Origin: Desulfurobacterium thermolithotrophum DSM 11699
GTDB lineage: Bacteria > Aquificota > Aquificia > Desulfurobacteriales > Desulfurobacteriaceae
DNA: 64,000 nt
NCBI RefSeq assembly: GCF_000191045.1
Contig: NC_015185.1
Location: 186,001 to 250,000 of the forward strand
Direction of reading: 5' to 3'
Positions 39,726-47,968 of this stretch are shown piece after piece. The number at the start of each line of letters is the position of its first letter. Within the stretch, counting starts at the first letter, position 1. The notes beneath the pieces are model-generated. The model ran no database searches and was not told where the DNA came from. It saw nothing but the letters and a program-made list of their open reading frames with translations. A program made the position numbers and the translations under genes.

Positions 39726-41801
39726 CTAACTTAGCTTATCAGGTTTAACAAGTGTTGTGAGTTCTGTTGGAATCCACCCTTTCAATTTTATTGAAATAAC
39801 TTCTACGTAATAGAAATCATTTACCCTACCTAAAACTTTGAGTTCTGTGAATTTAGGAAGGTTCCTGATTACGTCAGCAGACTTTTGAGGAGCTTTTAGG
39901 AGGACAGTATCTGTAATGGTCCACAATTTTTGTGGATTAAACATTTTTATGAAAGCTATACTATCCTTATTTATAAGTCCCTTGTTTTTCCCTTTTTTGA
40001 CATAATAAAGGGGATAGTTTTTAAGCTTAAATACTACTTTTATAATTTCTCCTTGATTAATCGGGATTCCGTGATCCTTAGAGGAAACAGAAAAGAACAA
40101 GTTTGTACTTTTTAAAGCCACTGCATCTTTATTAATATCTTTTACGGGAAGCTTTTCAAGATACTGGGCAGAAACCCACCCGCTTTTGCCAGAAGGGGAA
40201 GTAACTAGGTAATAATTGAAGTATGGACAAAAATATTTTGCAAATAAAACTGTTCCAGTTGGAACTGTGTATGAAGCGTTTTCATTTGGTAATGTTTTTA
40301 GTACTGTTCCTTCTATTTTCGCAAGAAAAGAAATCTTGCACGGCTTTATTTTAACTGTCGAATTTGCACTTATGAAACCTTTTCTATCTAAGTACAGATA
40401 TTTCTTGTCTCGTGTGATGAGAATCTGCTTTTTATCTACAATTTCACCTTTTTTAATGGTACCCACTGGGTACTGGGAACCGGGATACGGAAGTAAAGGA
40501 GACTCTTTAAAAACAAGGATGGGATTGGCTGAATAATATAATGGATTTAGTCTTCCTTCTTTAAGTTTCCCGTATATAGGATAGACTATATAAGTTCCAC
40601 CGTTACCTCTAACAGCTTTAATTACAGTGCCTTTAGGAATACTTAAGAGTTTGTCTTTGTCAAGAATATCAAGAGTAGTTAGAGAGAAAAAGGGTTCTTC
40701 TACTTTTAAAACCCCTAATTCGCCTGAATGACATCCAAAGGCGATCATAGAACCGTCTGGACTGAAAGTTACACTTCTAACATCGTTCCTGTATTTTTCT
40801 AAAAGTTTGATACACGTTCCAGTCTTTACATCGAAAATAGCAACTACTCCTGCTTGAGGTCTATTCTTAAAGAAGTTAATCGTACCAATGGCTATCAATT
40901 TACTGTCTGGACTAAAGGACATAGATAGTATCTCCCCGTAGTTAGGATAGTGTTCCATTCTTTTTCTGTATTGTGTTCCTTTTATTACTTTTTTCATCTT
41001 AAGCTTTATTTGCATTTTATTGTCTTTACTAACCTTTAAAATATAAATATTGTCAAAATTGCTAAAGGCAATTAAGGTTCCATCTGGACTAAAGCATATA
41101 GTATCAACAGGACCATATAAATTTTTAAGACTTAGGATTTTCGAAGTATTTCCTTTGCTTATATCGTATATAAATAATTCTTTCCTATTTAGTATTGCAA
41201 GATACTTGCTGTCTGGACTAAATGCGACTAACTTTCCTGAAAAAGTTTTAATAGGTTCCCATGTATTAAGGTCCCATAATTTGACAACTCCATCGTAGTC
41301 AGCAGAAGCCAATAGTTTTCCATTGGGGCTAAAAGCTATGGAAGAGATAGTTCTTTTGTGTTCCCTTAAAGTTTTAATTTTTTCTTTACTTTTTACATCG
41401 AATATATCAATAGTTCCTCCTGCATTCCCAGCGGCAATTAAATTTCCGTCGGGACTAACGGCTAACTTTTCAACCTGCCCACCTGTAGTGTATAGAACTG
41501 CTTTACGGTTTCCTGTTAGTGGATCAATAATAGTTACCGTTCCTCTCCCATTGAAGCTGGAATAACTTCCATAAGCAATCCAGTTTCCATTAGGGCTAAA
41601 GGTGACAGAAAGAATCCAATTTTTTGAGTTCCATTTTTCCCAGACATCTAAGGTAATTTTGTTCGGGATAGTTCTGATTTTGGGTAACTTAAATTTTTCT
41701 TTTTGAGGAGATGCCACGGAATTAAGGCTAAAGATTATAAAAATAAGATTTAAACAAATGTATAGTAAGTGTTTTACTATTAAGCTTACTACTTTTTTCA
41801 T
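39726..41801 (-). CDS. Exported WD40-repeat protein with C-terminal SH3-like domains
   Basis: The 691-residue protein begins MKKVVSLIVKHLLYICLNLI, a signal peptide or anchor. At least six WD40-type blades follow, recognisable by repeated FSPDG/FSPNG turns and ISSIAFSPNGKLLASADYDG-VKLWDL (residues about 45-370). The second half carries two bacterial SH3-like domains (GKSGWVSAQYLEKLP and KLKGWIPTELTT). The role is unknown, but an envelope scaffold or sensor is likely. GGGGGAAG precedes the ATG at 41801; a longer frame to 41846 lacks this. It is flanked by decayed DNA and appears monocistronic. Confidence 0.8.
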   Translation of the reverse strand: MKKVVSLIVKHLLYICLNLIFIIFSLNSVASPQKEKFKLPKIRTIPNKITLDVWEKWNSKNWILSVTFSPNGNWIAYGSYSSFNGRGTVTIIDPLTGNRKAVLYTTGGQVEKLAVSPDGNLIAAGNAGGTIDIFDVKSKEKIKTLREHKRTISSIAFSPNGKLLASADYDGVVKLWDLNTWEPIKTFSGKLVAFSPDSKYLAILNRKELFIYDISKGNTSKILSLKNLYGPVDTICFSPDGTLIAFSNFDNIYILKVSKDNKMQIKLKMKKVIKGTQYRKRMEHYPNYGEILSMSFSPDSKLIAIGTINFFKNRPQAGVVAIFDVKTGTCIKLLEKYRNDVRSVTFSPDGSMIAFGCHSGELGVLKVEEPFFSLTTLDILDKDKLLSIPKGTVIKAVRGNGGTYIVYPIYGKLKEGRLNPLYYSANPILVFKESPLLPYPGSQYPVGTIKKGEIVDKKQILITRDKKYLYLDRKGFISANSTVKIKPCKISFLAKIEGTVLKTLPNENASYTVPTGTVLFAKYFCPYFNYYLVTSPSGKSGWVSAQYLEKLPVKDINKDAVALKSTNLFFSVSSKDHGIPINQGEIIKVVFKLKNYPLYYVKKGKNKGLINKDSIAFIKMFNPQKLWTITDTVLLKAPQKSADVIRNLPKFTELKVLGRVNDFYYVEVISIKLKGWIPTELTTLVKPDKLS

Positions 41802-42089
41802 TATCTTCCCCCATTTGGAATAACCCCAAATTCTATTATACCACAATTATACTCTTCAGAGAAACAGAAAATTTTTTATCTGTAATCAGAAAAATATCTC
41901 CAAAAGGAAGTATAATTGGTAGGACAAAAACAATTTGAGGTGTAACCAAAGAGTTATTTATCCACGTTTTATCAATTTTTGCAAACTCTGATATTCTCAT
42001 TGTTATGTGATTACATTTGAAAAATTGACCTATACAATAGCATCGTATAAAATCACACAAAACCATACGATAGGATCGTAAAGAGGAAA
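41802..42089. promoter_or_regulatory. Divergent intergenic region with an inverted repeat
   Basis: No gene is supported. Near its right end ATCGTAT (42042-42048) and ATACGAT (42065-42071) form a 7-bp inverted repeat, followed by a partial third copy ATCGTA (42075-42080), just upstream of the peptide-binding protein gene. TTGACC at 42025-42030 and TATAAA at 42046-42051 could be a promoter, although the 15-base spacer is short. The repeat overlaps this -10 and may be an operator. Confidence 0.4.
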
Positions 42090-43847
42090 ATGAAATCTAT
42101 TAGATCTTTAGTTATCTTCCTCTTCTGCTTTATTGTAGCAATAATTTTTCCTCTTTTCTTCATTCTAGAACCATCTGGAAAAAGTGGAAACTACACCCTT
42201 GGGAAAACAGTAGATCTTGATAACGTCACATTTCAAGTAGGACACTACGGAGGAACACTTTACACTGCTACTTCTTCAGACCCTAAAACGTTTAACCTTG
42301 TAATGGCACACGAAACATCATCAACAGAGACGATTGGAGAGCTCTTTGAAGGTTTAACAGAGGTTGACTTGAAAACTTTAAAGCCAAGAGGAGCTCTTGC
42401 AGAGAGCTGGGAGTTTAAAAACGATGGTCTAAAGTGGATCTTTCATCTTCGAAAAGGTGTTAAATGGTTTGATGGAAAGGAGTTCACAGCTGACGATGTT
42501 GTTTTTACCTACAACCAGATCTACTTCAATCCAAAGATTCCTAACTCTACAAAGGATATGTTCCTTATAGATGGAAAACTACCAAAAGTTAAAAAGATAG
42601 ATAAATATACAGTTGAGTTTGACCTTCCAGAACCCTTTGCTCCTCTTCTATATTCGTTATCAGCACCGATATTTCCGAAACACGTCCTTGAAGAAGCTGT
42701 AAAGTCCGGAAAGTTCATGGAAACCTGGACTGTTTCTACACCTCCTGAAAAACTCATCGGAACAGGTCCTTACAAACTGGTTAAATACGTTCCAGGACAG
42801 TATTTGGTCTATGAAAGGAACAGAGATTACTGGAAGAAAGATGAAGAGGGGAAGACACTTCCCTACATAGATAAAAAGGTCAAGTTTATCCTGCCCGACC
42901 AGAACACCCAGCTTTTAAAGTTTAAGGCTGGAGAGCTCGATTTCTATGGAGTCAGAGGTGACGATTTTCCAGAGCTGAAATCTGGAGAGAAAAAAGGAAA
43001 CTACACAATCTACAACCTTGGACCTTCCCTAACTGCCGACTTTATATGCTTCAATCAGAAAAAGGGAGCCATACCTGACTGGAAGTGGAAACTCTTTACA
43101 AACAGAAAATTCAGATGGGCAATTTCCCATGCAATTGATAGAAAAGGAATAATTCTCACAGTCTATAATGGTTTAGGATATCCTGTTTATTCTCCAGTAA
43201 CACCAGCAAATAAACTGTACTACGATTCCAGCTATCCAAAGTTTCCATACAATCTGGAAAAGGCAAAAAAACTCCTTGAAGAGATAGGACTGAAGGACAG
43301 GAATGGAGATGGATGGCTTGAAACACCAGATGGTCACAAAGTGGAGTTTAACCTTCTGACAAACTCAAACAACCCTTCAAGAGTTCAGATAGGTGCAATA
43401 ATCAAGTACGACCTCAAAAGACTTGGAATAGACGTTCACTTCCAGCCCCTCGACTTTAACAACCTTGTTGAAAAGCTTCTCCATACCCACGACTTTGACG
43501 CTGTGATAATTGGATTAACAGGTTCAATCGACCCAAACGGTGGCAGAAATGTATGGATGAGCAGTGGGCAGCTCCACATGTGGAATCCGAACCAAAAAAA
43601 ACCGGCAACAAAGTGGGAAGCAGAGGTTGATAGACTCTTTGAAGAAGGAGCAAGGGAGCTTGATTTCAAGAAGAGGGTTGAGATATACAAGAAAGCCTAT
43701 AGGATAATCTCTTACGAGCAACCGTTAATCTACATAGCTGCTCCGTTAGTTCTCGAAGCAGCAAGAAACAGAGTAAAGAACTTCTTCCCGACAGTCTGGG
43801 GAACTTACGAAGCAGAAAAAATGTTCATTGAGAAGAATGGAAAATGA
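42090..43847 (+). CDS. Peptide/solute ABC transporter substrate-binding protein (SBP family 5)
   Basis: The 585-residue protein has an N-terminal hydrophobic segment (residues about 5-27) without an obvious lipobox, so it may be membrane-anchored or secreted. It shows the family 5 signature LAESWEFKNDGLKWIFHLRKGVKWFDGKEFTADDV and later RFRWAISHAIDRKGI-like FRWAISHAIDRKGI. DppA/OppA-type proteins bind peptides, nickel or other solutes. No permease or ATPase gene is adjacent, so it is an orphan receptor here. It is longer than the usual 520-540 residues. Confidence 0.88.
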   Translation: MKSIRSLVIFLFCFIVAIIFPLFFILEPSGKSGNYTLGKTVDLDNVTFQVGHYGGTLYTATSSDPKTFNLVMAHETSSTETIGELFEGLTEVDLKTLKPRGALAESWEFKNDGLKWIFHLRKGVKWFDGKEFTADDVVFTYNQIYFNPKIPNSTKDMFLIDGKLPKVKKIDKYTVEFDLPEPFAPLLYSLSAPIFPKHVLEEAVKSGKFMETWTVSTPPEKLIGTGPYKLVKYVPGQYLVYERNRDYWKKDEEGKTLPYIDKKVKFILPDQNTQLLKFKAGELDFYGVRGDDFPELKSGEKKGNYTIYNLGPSLTADFICFNQKKGAIPDWKWKLFTNRKFRWAISHAIDRKGIILTVYNGLGYPVYSPVTPANKLYYDSSYPKFPYNLEKAKKLLEEIGLKDRNGDGWLETPDGHKVEFNLLTNSNNPSRVQIGAIIKYDLKRLGIDVHFQPLDFNNLVEKLLHTHDFDAVIIGLTGSIDPNGGRNVWMSSGQLHMWNPNQKKPATKWEAEVDRLFEEGARELDFKKRVEIYKKAYRIISYEQPLIYIAAPLVLEAARNRVKNFFPTVWGTYEAEKMFIEKNGK

Positions 43848-43868
43848 AAAATTAAGAAAAAATATTAC

Positions 43869-43913
43869 TTGAAAAATCTTTACAATTAAAATATCTTTTT
43901 ACTTAAAAAGTAA
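43869..43913 (+). promoter_or_regulatory. Promoter and palindrome before cytochrome c peroxidase
   Basis: TTGAAA (43869-43874), a 17-base spacer and TATCTT (43892-43897) form a plausible promoter. Immediately downstream TTACTT AAA AAGTAA (43899-43913) is a palindrome overlapping the expected start of transcription and could be an operator. Confidence 0.5.
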
Positions 43914-43932
43914 GTTTAAGAGGAGGTCACAA

Positions 43933-45117
43933 ATGAAAAAATTTTTATCTATTACTACTTTTTTAGCTATTTGTACTGGGACACCAGCAATTGCTAGCAC
44001 ATGGGATAGTATCTGTTCTAAATGTCATGGAATAATAGCTCCAAGTAAAGATGTCTTAATTAAAAAGTTCAAAACAAAAGAAGCTTTAGTAGAAGCAGCT
44101 AAGAATTCTGCTAAACATAAAAAAATGCCTTTTGACAATGTAAAAGCTTTTGAAAAAGCTGCTAAAGAACTTTTTTCAAGGGAAGTTTCTGTAAAATCTG
44201 TGCAGGAAGATTTCAGATCATTTTTTACTCCTCTTCCATCATTTCCGCCAATTCCAAAGAATAACAGCTTAACCCCTGAAAAAGTAAAACTTGGAAAGAT
44301 GCTTTACTATGATCCAAGACTTTCAAGGAGTCAACTGATTTCCTGTAATACCTGTCATAATCTTTCTATTGGTGGAGATGATAATCAAAAGACTTCTATA
44401 GGTCATGGTTGGCAAGCAGGTCCAAGAAATGCTCCAACAACTATTAATTCTGGATTCTTAAAAGTTCAGTTTTGGGATGGAAGAGCCTTAACACTAGAAG
44501 AACAAGCAGCAGGTCCACTGCAAGCACATGTTGAGATGAACGCAACCCCAAAACTCATTGTAGAAAGACTGAAAAGAATACCTGAGTATGTAGAACTCTT
44601 TAAAAAAGCCTTTCCAGGAGAAAAGGATCCTGTTACTTTTGAAAACGTGACAAAAGCCATTGCAGCATTCGAAAGAACTCTTAATACTCCAAATTCTCCT
44701 TTCAATAGGTATCTTCTTGGTGATGATAATGCTCTTACTTCTGAACAAAAAGAAGGTATGAAACTTTTTGTTAAGTATGGATGTATTGCGTGTCATAATG
44801 GACCAGTTCTTTCTGATGGTCAGTTTCATGAGTTCAAGTGGAATAAAGACCTTGGTAGATATAATGTAACTAAGAATCCAAAAGACAAATACAAATTTAG
44901 GACACCACAACTTTTAAATGTTGCTATTACTGCACCATATTTCCATGATGGTTCTGTAAATAGTCTTGAAGCTGCAATAAAAATAATGGCTAAGAAAGAA
45001 TTAGGAAAAGAGCTTTCTAACATTGAAGCAAAGAAAATTAAAGCTTTTCTTGAATCTATGACTGGTGAAGTACCTCTTGAAGCAAGAGTTTTACCAGAAC
45101 TTCCAGAGAAAAATTAA
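43933..45117 (+). CDS. Cytochrome c peroxidase/MauG family, with extra N-terminal haem domain
   Basis: The 394-residue protein has a signal peptide (cleavage after about residue 22) and three CxxCH motifs at residues 28 (CSKCH), 138 (CNTCH) and 284 (CIACH). Residues about 90-385 are a standard di-haem peroxidase (KLGKMLYYDPRLS, GPLQAHVEMNA, APYFHDGS). The first 90 residues add a small mono-haem domain, so the enzyme is tri-haem and may accept electrons directly. It would reduce H2O2 in the periplasm. GAGGAGG precedes the ATG. Confidence 0.92.
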   Translation: MKKFLSITTFLAICTGTPAIASTWDSICSKCHGIIAPSKDVLIKKFKTKEALVEAAKNSAKHKKMPFDNVKAFEKAAKELFSREVSVKSVQEDFRSFFTPLPSFPPIPKNNSLTPEKVKLGKMLYYDPRLSRSQLISCNTCHNLSIGGDDNQKTSIGHGWQAGPRNAPTTINSGFLKVQFWDGRALTLEEQAAGPLQAHVEMNATPKLIVERLKRIPEYVELFKKAFPGEKDPVTFENVTKAIAAFERTLNTPNSPFNRYLLGDDNALTSEQKEGMKLFVKYGCIACHNGPVLSDGQFHEFKWNKDLGRYNVTKNPKDKYKFRTPQLLNVAITAPYFHDGSVNSLEAAIKIMAKKELGKELSNIEAKKIKAFLESMTGEVPLEARVLPELPEKN

Positions 45118-45120
45118 AGA

Positions 45121-45149
45121 GAGGGAGCTCTTTAAAAGAGCTCCCCTTA
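45121..45149. terminator. Bidirectional terminator between peroxidase gene and serA
   Basis: GGGAGCTCTT and AAGAGCTCCC form a stem of about ten base pairs with a short loop, centred at 45134, between the convergent stops at 45117 and 45153. Flanking A/T-rich sequence gives weak U-tracts in both directions. Confidence 0.8.
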
Positions 45150-45152
45150 TAT

Positions 45153-46742
45153 TTATAAGTTTATTTGTTTTACTTCTAAAATTTCAGGAATTTTCTTGAT
45201 TTCGTTAATAGCTTCTTGTGGAACGTCGTTGTCTACTAAAATCACTCCCTTAGCTTCCTTACCTCTTTCAATCCTTCCAAGTTGGAATCCTGCAATGTTA
45301 ACATTGTATTTACCAAGGATAGAACCAAGCTTTCCAATTACTCCAGGAACATCAAAGTTCTTAATTAGTAAAAACTTTCCTTTAGGAGTGAGATCAAAGA
45401 GAAAACCGTTTATTTCAACGATTTTTGGAAACTGATCGTCCATTACTGTTCCAGCGATTGTAAATTCTCCACTTTCTGATCTACATATGACTTTTATAAG
45501 TTTCTTGAAGTTTATACCTTCAGGTCTTTTTACTTCTACGATAGAGATTCCCTTTTCTTTTGCAAGAAATGGAGCATTAATGAGATTAACAGGAATATCT
45601 ACTATGTTTTGTAAGAAGCCTTTAAGGAACGCAGTCGTAAGAGGTTTTAGATCTTCCCCAAGATCTCCTCTGTACTCAAGAACTATTTCTTTTGATCTTG
45701 AGCATGCAACTTGAACAGCAAAAAGTCCTAGCTTTTCCGCAAGGTCCATAAATGGTTTTAAAACTTTTGCAGCAGTATCATCGTATGGAGCATTTACAGC
45801 AAACTCTACTTCTTCTCCTCTAAGTGCTGCAAGAACTTGATTTGCAATAATTACTGCAACATTTGTTTGAGATTCAAAAGTATTTGCTCCAATGTGAGGA
45901 GTTACAACAATGTTTGGAAGATCAAGAAGAATGTTATCTGTTGCAGGTTCTTTGGCAAATACGTCAAGAGCTGCCGCTCTTACTTTACCGCTAACAAGAG
46001 CTTCGTAAAGGTCATCTTCTTTTATTATTCCTCCGCGTGCTATATTAAGAATAATAACGCCATCTTTCATTTTTTCGATTTCTTTTTTTGTAATCATATT
46101 TCTTGTTTCGTCTGTTAAAGGAGTATGAATCGTTATAATGTCAGAACGACGGAGAAGTTCATCAAGCTCATCTACAAGTTCAACTCCAAGCCTTTCAGCT
46201 TTTTCTTTCTTTATGTATGGGTCATAAGCTATTACTTTCATATCAAATGCTTTTGCTCTTATTCCAACCCTTGAACCTATTCTTCCAAAACCTATAATTC
46301 CAAGAGTTTTTCCAGCAAGTTCAACTCCCATAAATTTTTTTCTATCCCATCTTCTTTCTTCTTTTAAAGAGTTGTGAGCATAAGGAATTGCTCTGGCAGC
46401 ACAAATCATCATTCCCATAGTGTGTTCTGTTGCTGCTAGAGTATTACCAGTTGGGGCATTTACGACTAAAATACCTCTTCTTGAAGCTTCATCAAGGTCA
46501 ATGTTGTCAACACCAACTCCTGCTCTTCCAACAACTTTTAAGTTCTTTGCTCTTTCAAAAAGTTCTTTCTTTACAGGTGTACCACTTCTAGTAATAATAG
46601 CGTCGTACTCTGGGATAATTTCAAGTATCTTTTCAAAGTTTCTAAATAGTTCAGGATCATAAGTTAGTTCTACATCTGGCTGACTTTTCAGTAGTTCGAT
46701 TCCTGCGTCTGCTATGTGTTCTGTGACTAAGATTTTATACAT
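45153..46742 (-). CDS. serA: D-3-phosphoglycerate dehydrogenase
   Basis: The 529-residue product is the long (type 1) form. It has an NAD-binding domain with GFGRIGSRVGIRA, the active-site INIARGGIIKEDDLYEAL and VVTPHIGANTFESQ with catalytic His, an intervening ASB domain, and a C-terminal ACT domain (DVPGVIGKLGSILGKYNVNIAG) for serine feedback. It catalyses the first step of serine synthesis. It is a single gene with a 140-base A/T-rich leader before it. A possible phosphoserine phosphatase is encoded at 59081-59734. Confidence 0.96.
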   Translation of the reverse strand: MYKILVTEHIADAGIELLKSQPDVELTYDPELFRNFEKILEIIPEYDAIITRSGTPVKKELFERAKNLKVVGRAGVGVDNIDLDEASRRGILVVNAPTGNTLAATEHTMGMMICAARAIPYAHNSLKEERRWDRKKFMGVELAGKTLGIIGFGRIGSRVGIRAKAFDMKVIAYDPYIKKEKAERLGVELVDELDELLRRSDIITIHTPLTDETRNMITKKEIEKMKDGVIILNIARGGIIKEDDLYEALVSGKVRAAALDVFAKEPATDNILLDLPNIVVTPHIGANTFESQTNVAVIIANQVLAALRGEEVEFAVNAPYDDTAAKVLKPFMDLAEKLGLFAVQVACSRSKEIVLEYRGDLGEDLKPLTTAFLKGFLQNIVDIPVNLINAPFLAKEKGISIVEVKRPEGINFKKLIKVICRSESGEFTIAGTVMDDQFPKIVEINGFLFDLTPKGKFLLIKNFDVPGVIGKLGSILGKYNVNIAGFQLGRIERGKEAKGVILVDNDVPQEAINEIKKIPEILEVKQINL

Positions 46743-46882
46743 CTATTCTAACCTCCATTTTAATGTTCCTACTTTCACTTTAATACGTAAGGATTATACA
46801 TCATCTTTAAATTAGTAAATTTTCAAAGATTTTGTAAAAGCTTTTCATAAGTTTTTCGTTTTTACTTTTAATGAATATTTAT

Positions 46883-47968
46883 TTAGATAAGAATTAGTTT
46901 TACTTTAAAAATATCTAAATAGTCATCTTTGATTTTAAGAGATAAACTATCTCTAATAGTAAATTTCCTCCAATTAAGATTAACTCCTACTGGAATAACG
47001 TTTGTTCCGTCTGAACCATGAAAGGATAAAAACTCAACCTCACTTTTAGAAGGAACCTTTATAGCTTTATTAGAAGAAATGATGATTTTTCTACCATTTA
47101 TCTTTAAGTTTGCTGTATAGGTTTTTCGCTCGTTTAACATTCTTTCACAATTTTCAATTAAGAAATCAAAATCGGGTTTTATTTCAAGATTAAAGATTCT
47201 AAAAAACTCTTTTAACATTAAAAGATGCGTTTTTACTTTTGTTTCAAGGTTAGGTAGCTGTTTTGAAGCTTCAAGACAGTATGCTTGAGTATTGCATTTT
47301 GAAAGACAATAATAAGTTAATGATCGTCTTTGTTCAGGATGTTTTGTATTTTTTGAAAAAGTATGAGTATTAAAAACGGGAATCAGCCACTTTTTATTTC
47401 TAATTTTATTGTTTACTAATCTTGACACAGTTCTTGCAATCTTTCCAAGCTCAAAATTTTTGTATCTTTCTTCATCTATTACTATACACTGTCCCCAAAA
47501 TCTTTTGTTTAAAATATGAAAACCAAAGCCATCGTGAAGCGAAAGAACAACATCAGGTTTTATCTCTTTTATAAGCTTTTTGAGTTTAAGAACGTAAGGA
47601 TAATCTGGATCCTTTTTAGAAAGCTTTGCAAACTTTCTATTCATATCTCCGTTGTAACCTCTAACATTGGCAAGAATAGAGATAAAGTTACTTCGAGGAG
47701 CGATAAAGAGCTCTCCTTTTTCTACCTTAACTTGTCTTAAAATTTCAGCACTTTTGTAAGCTCCTGGTTCATTTCCATGAATTCCACCAATGAGGAGAAT
47801 TCTTCCTCCTTTTCTTTTTCCCTGCAAGTAAGTGGTTTGAAATTTAATTTCAGGAAGAGTGACATGAATTCCTTTCCTAACAGTTCCAAAAGCATTTTGA
47901 GGGATAAACGGCAAAAGTGTAGAAACCCAAATTCCTTTTATAAATTCTCTTCTCCCAAGATTTTCCAT
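46883..47968 (-). CDS. M14/M99-like peptidoglycan carboxypeptidase (Csd4/Pgp1-like)
   Basis: The 361-residue protein has an N-terminal export signal containing RREFIKG (Tat-like twin arginine), then a succinylglutamate desuccinylase/M14-type zinc domain with GGIHGNEPG (HxxE) and VLSLHDGFGFH (third ligand). The C-terminal half of beta-rich domains resembles the arrangement of Helicobacter Csd4 / Campylobacter Pgp1, D,L-carboxypeptidases that set helical cell shape. It overlaps by 31 bases the upstream YkuD gene, which resembles their partner Csd6/Pgp2. A different amide substrate is possible. Confidence 0.72.
   Translation of the reverse strand: MENLGRREFIKGIWVSTLLPFIPQNAFGTVRKGIHVTLPEIKFQTTYLQGKRKGGRILLIGGIHGNEPGAYKSAEILRQVKVEKGELFIAPRSNFISILANVRGYNGDMNRKFAKLSKKDPDYPYVLKLKKLIKEIKPDVVLSLHDGFGFHILNKRFWGQCIVIDEERYKNFELGKIARTVSRLVNNKIRNKKWLIPVFNTHTFSKNTKHPEQRRSLTYYCLSKCNTQAYCLEASKQLPNLETKVKTHLLMLKEFFRIFNLEIKPDFDFLIENCERMLNERKTYTANLKINGRKIIISSNKAIKVPSKSEVEFLSFHGSDGTNVIPVGVNLNWRKFTIRDSLSLKIKDDYLDIFKVKLILI

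Noticed and set aside
41836-42066. 76-codon minus frame before the peptide-binding gene
   Set aside because: There is no ribosome site, no recognisable family, and it covers the likely promoter region.
43436-43721. Three overlapping minus-strand frames in the peptide-binding gene
   Set aside because: They are mirror frames of a conserved gene and have no ribosome sites or homology.
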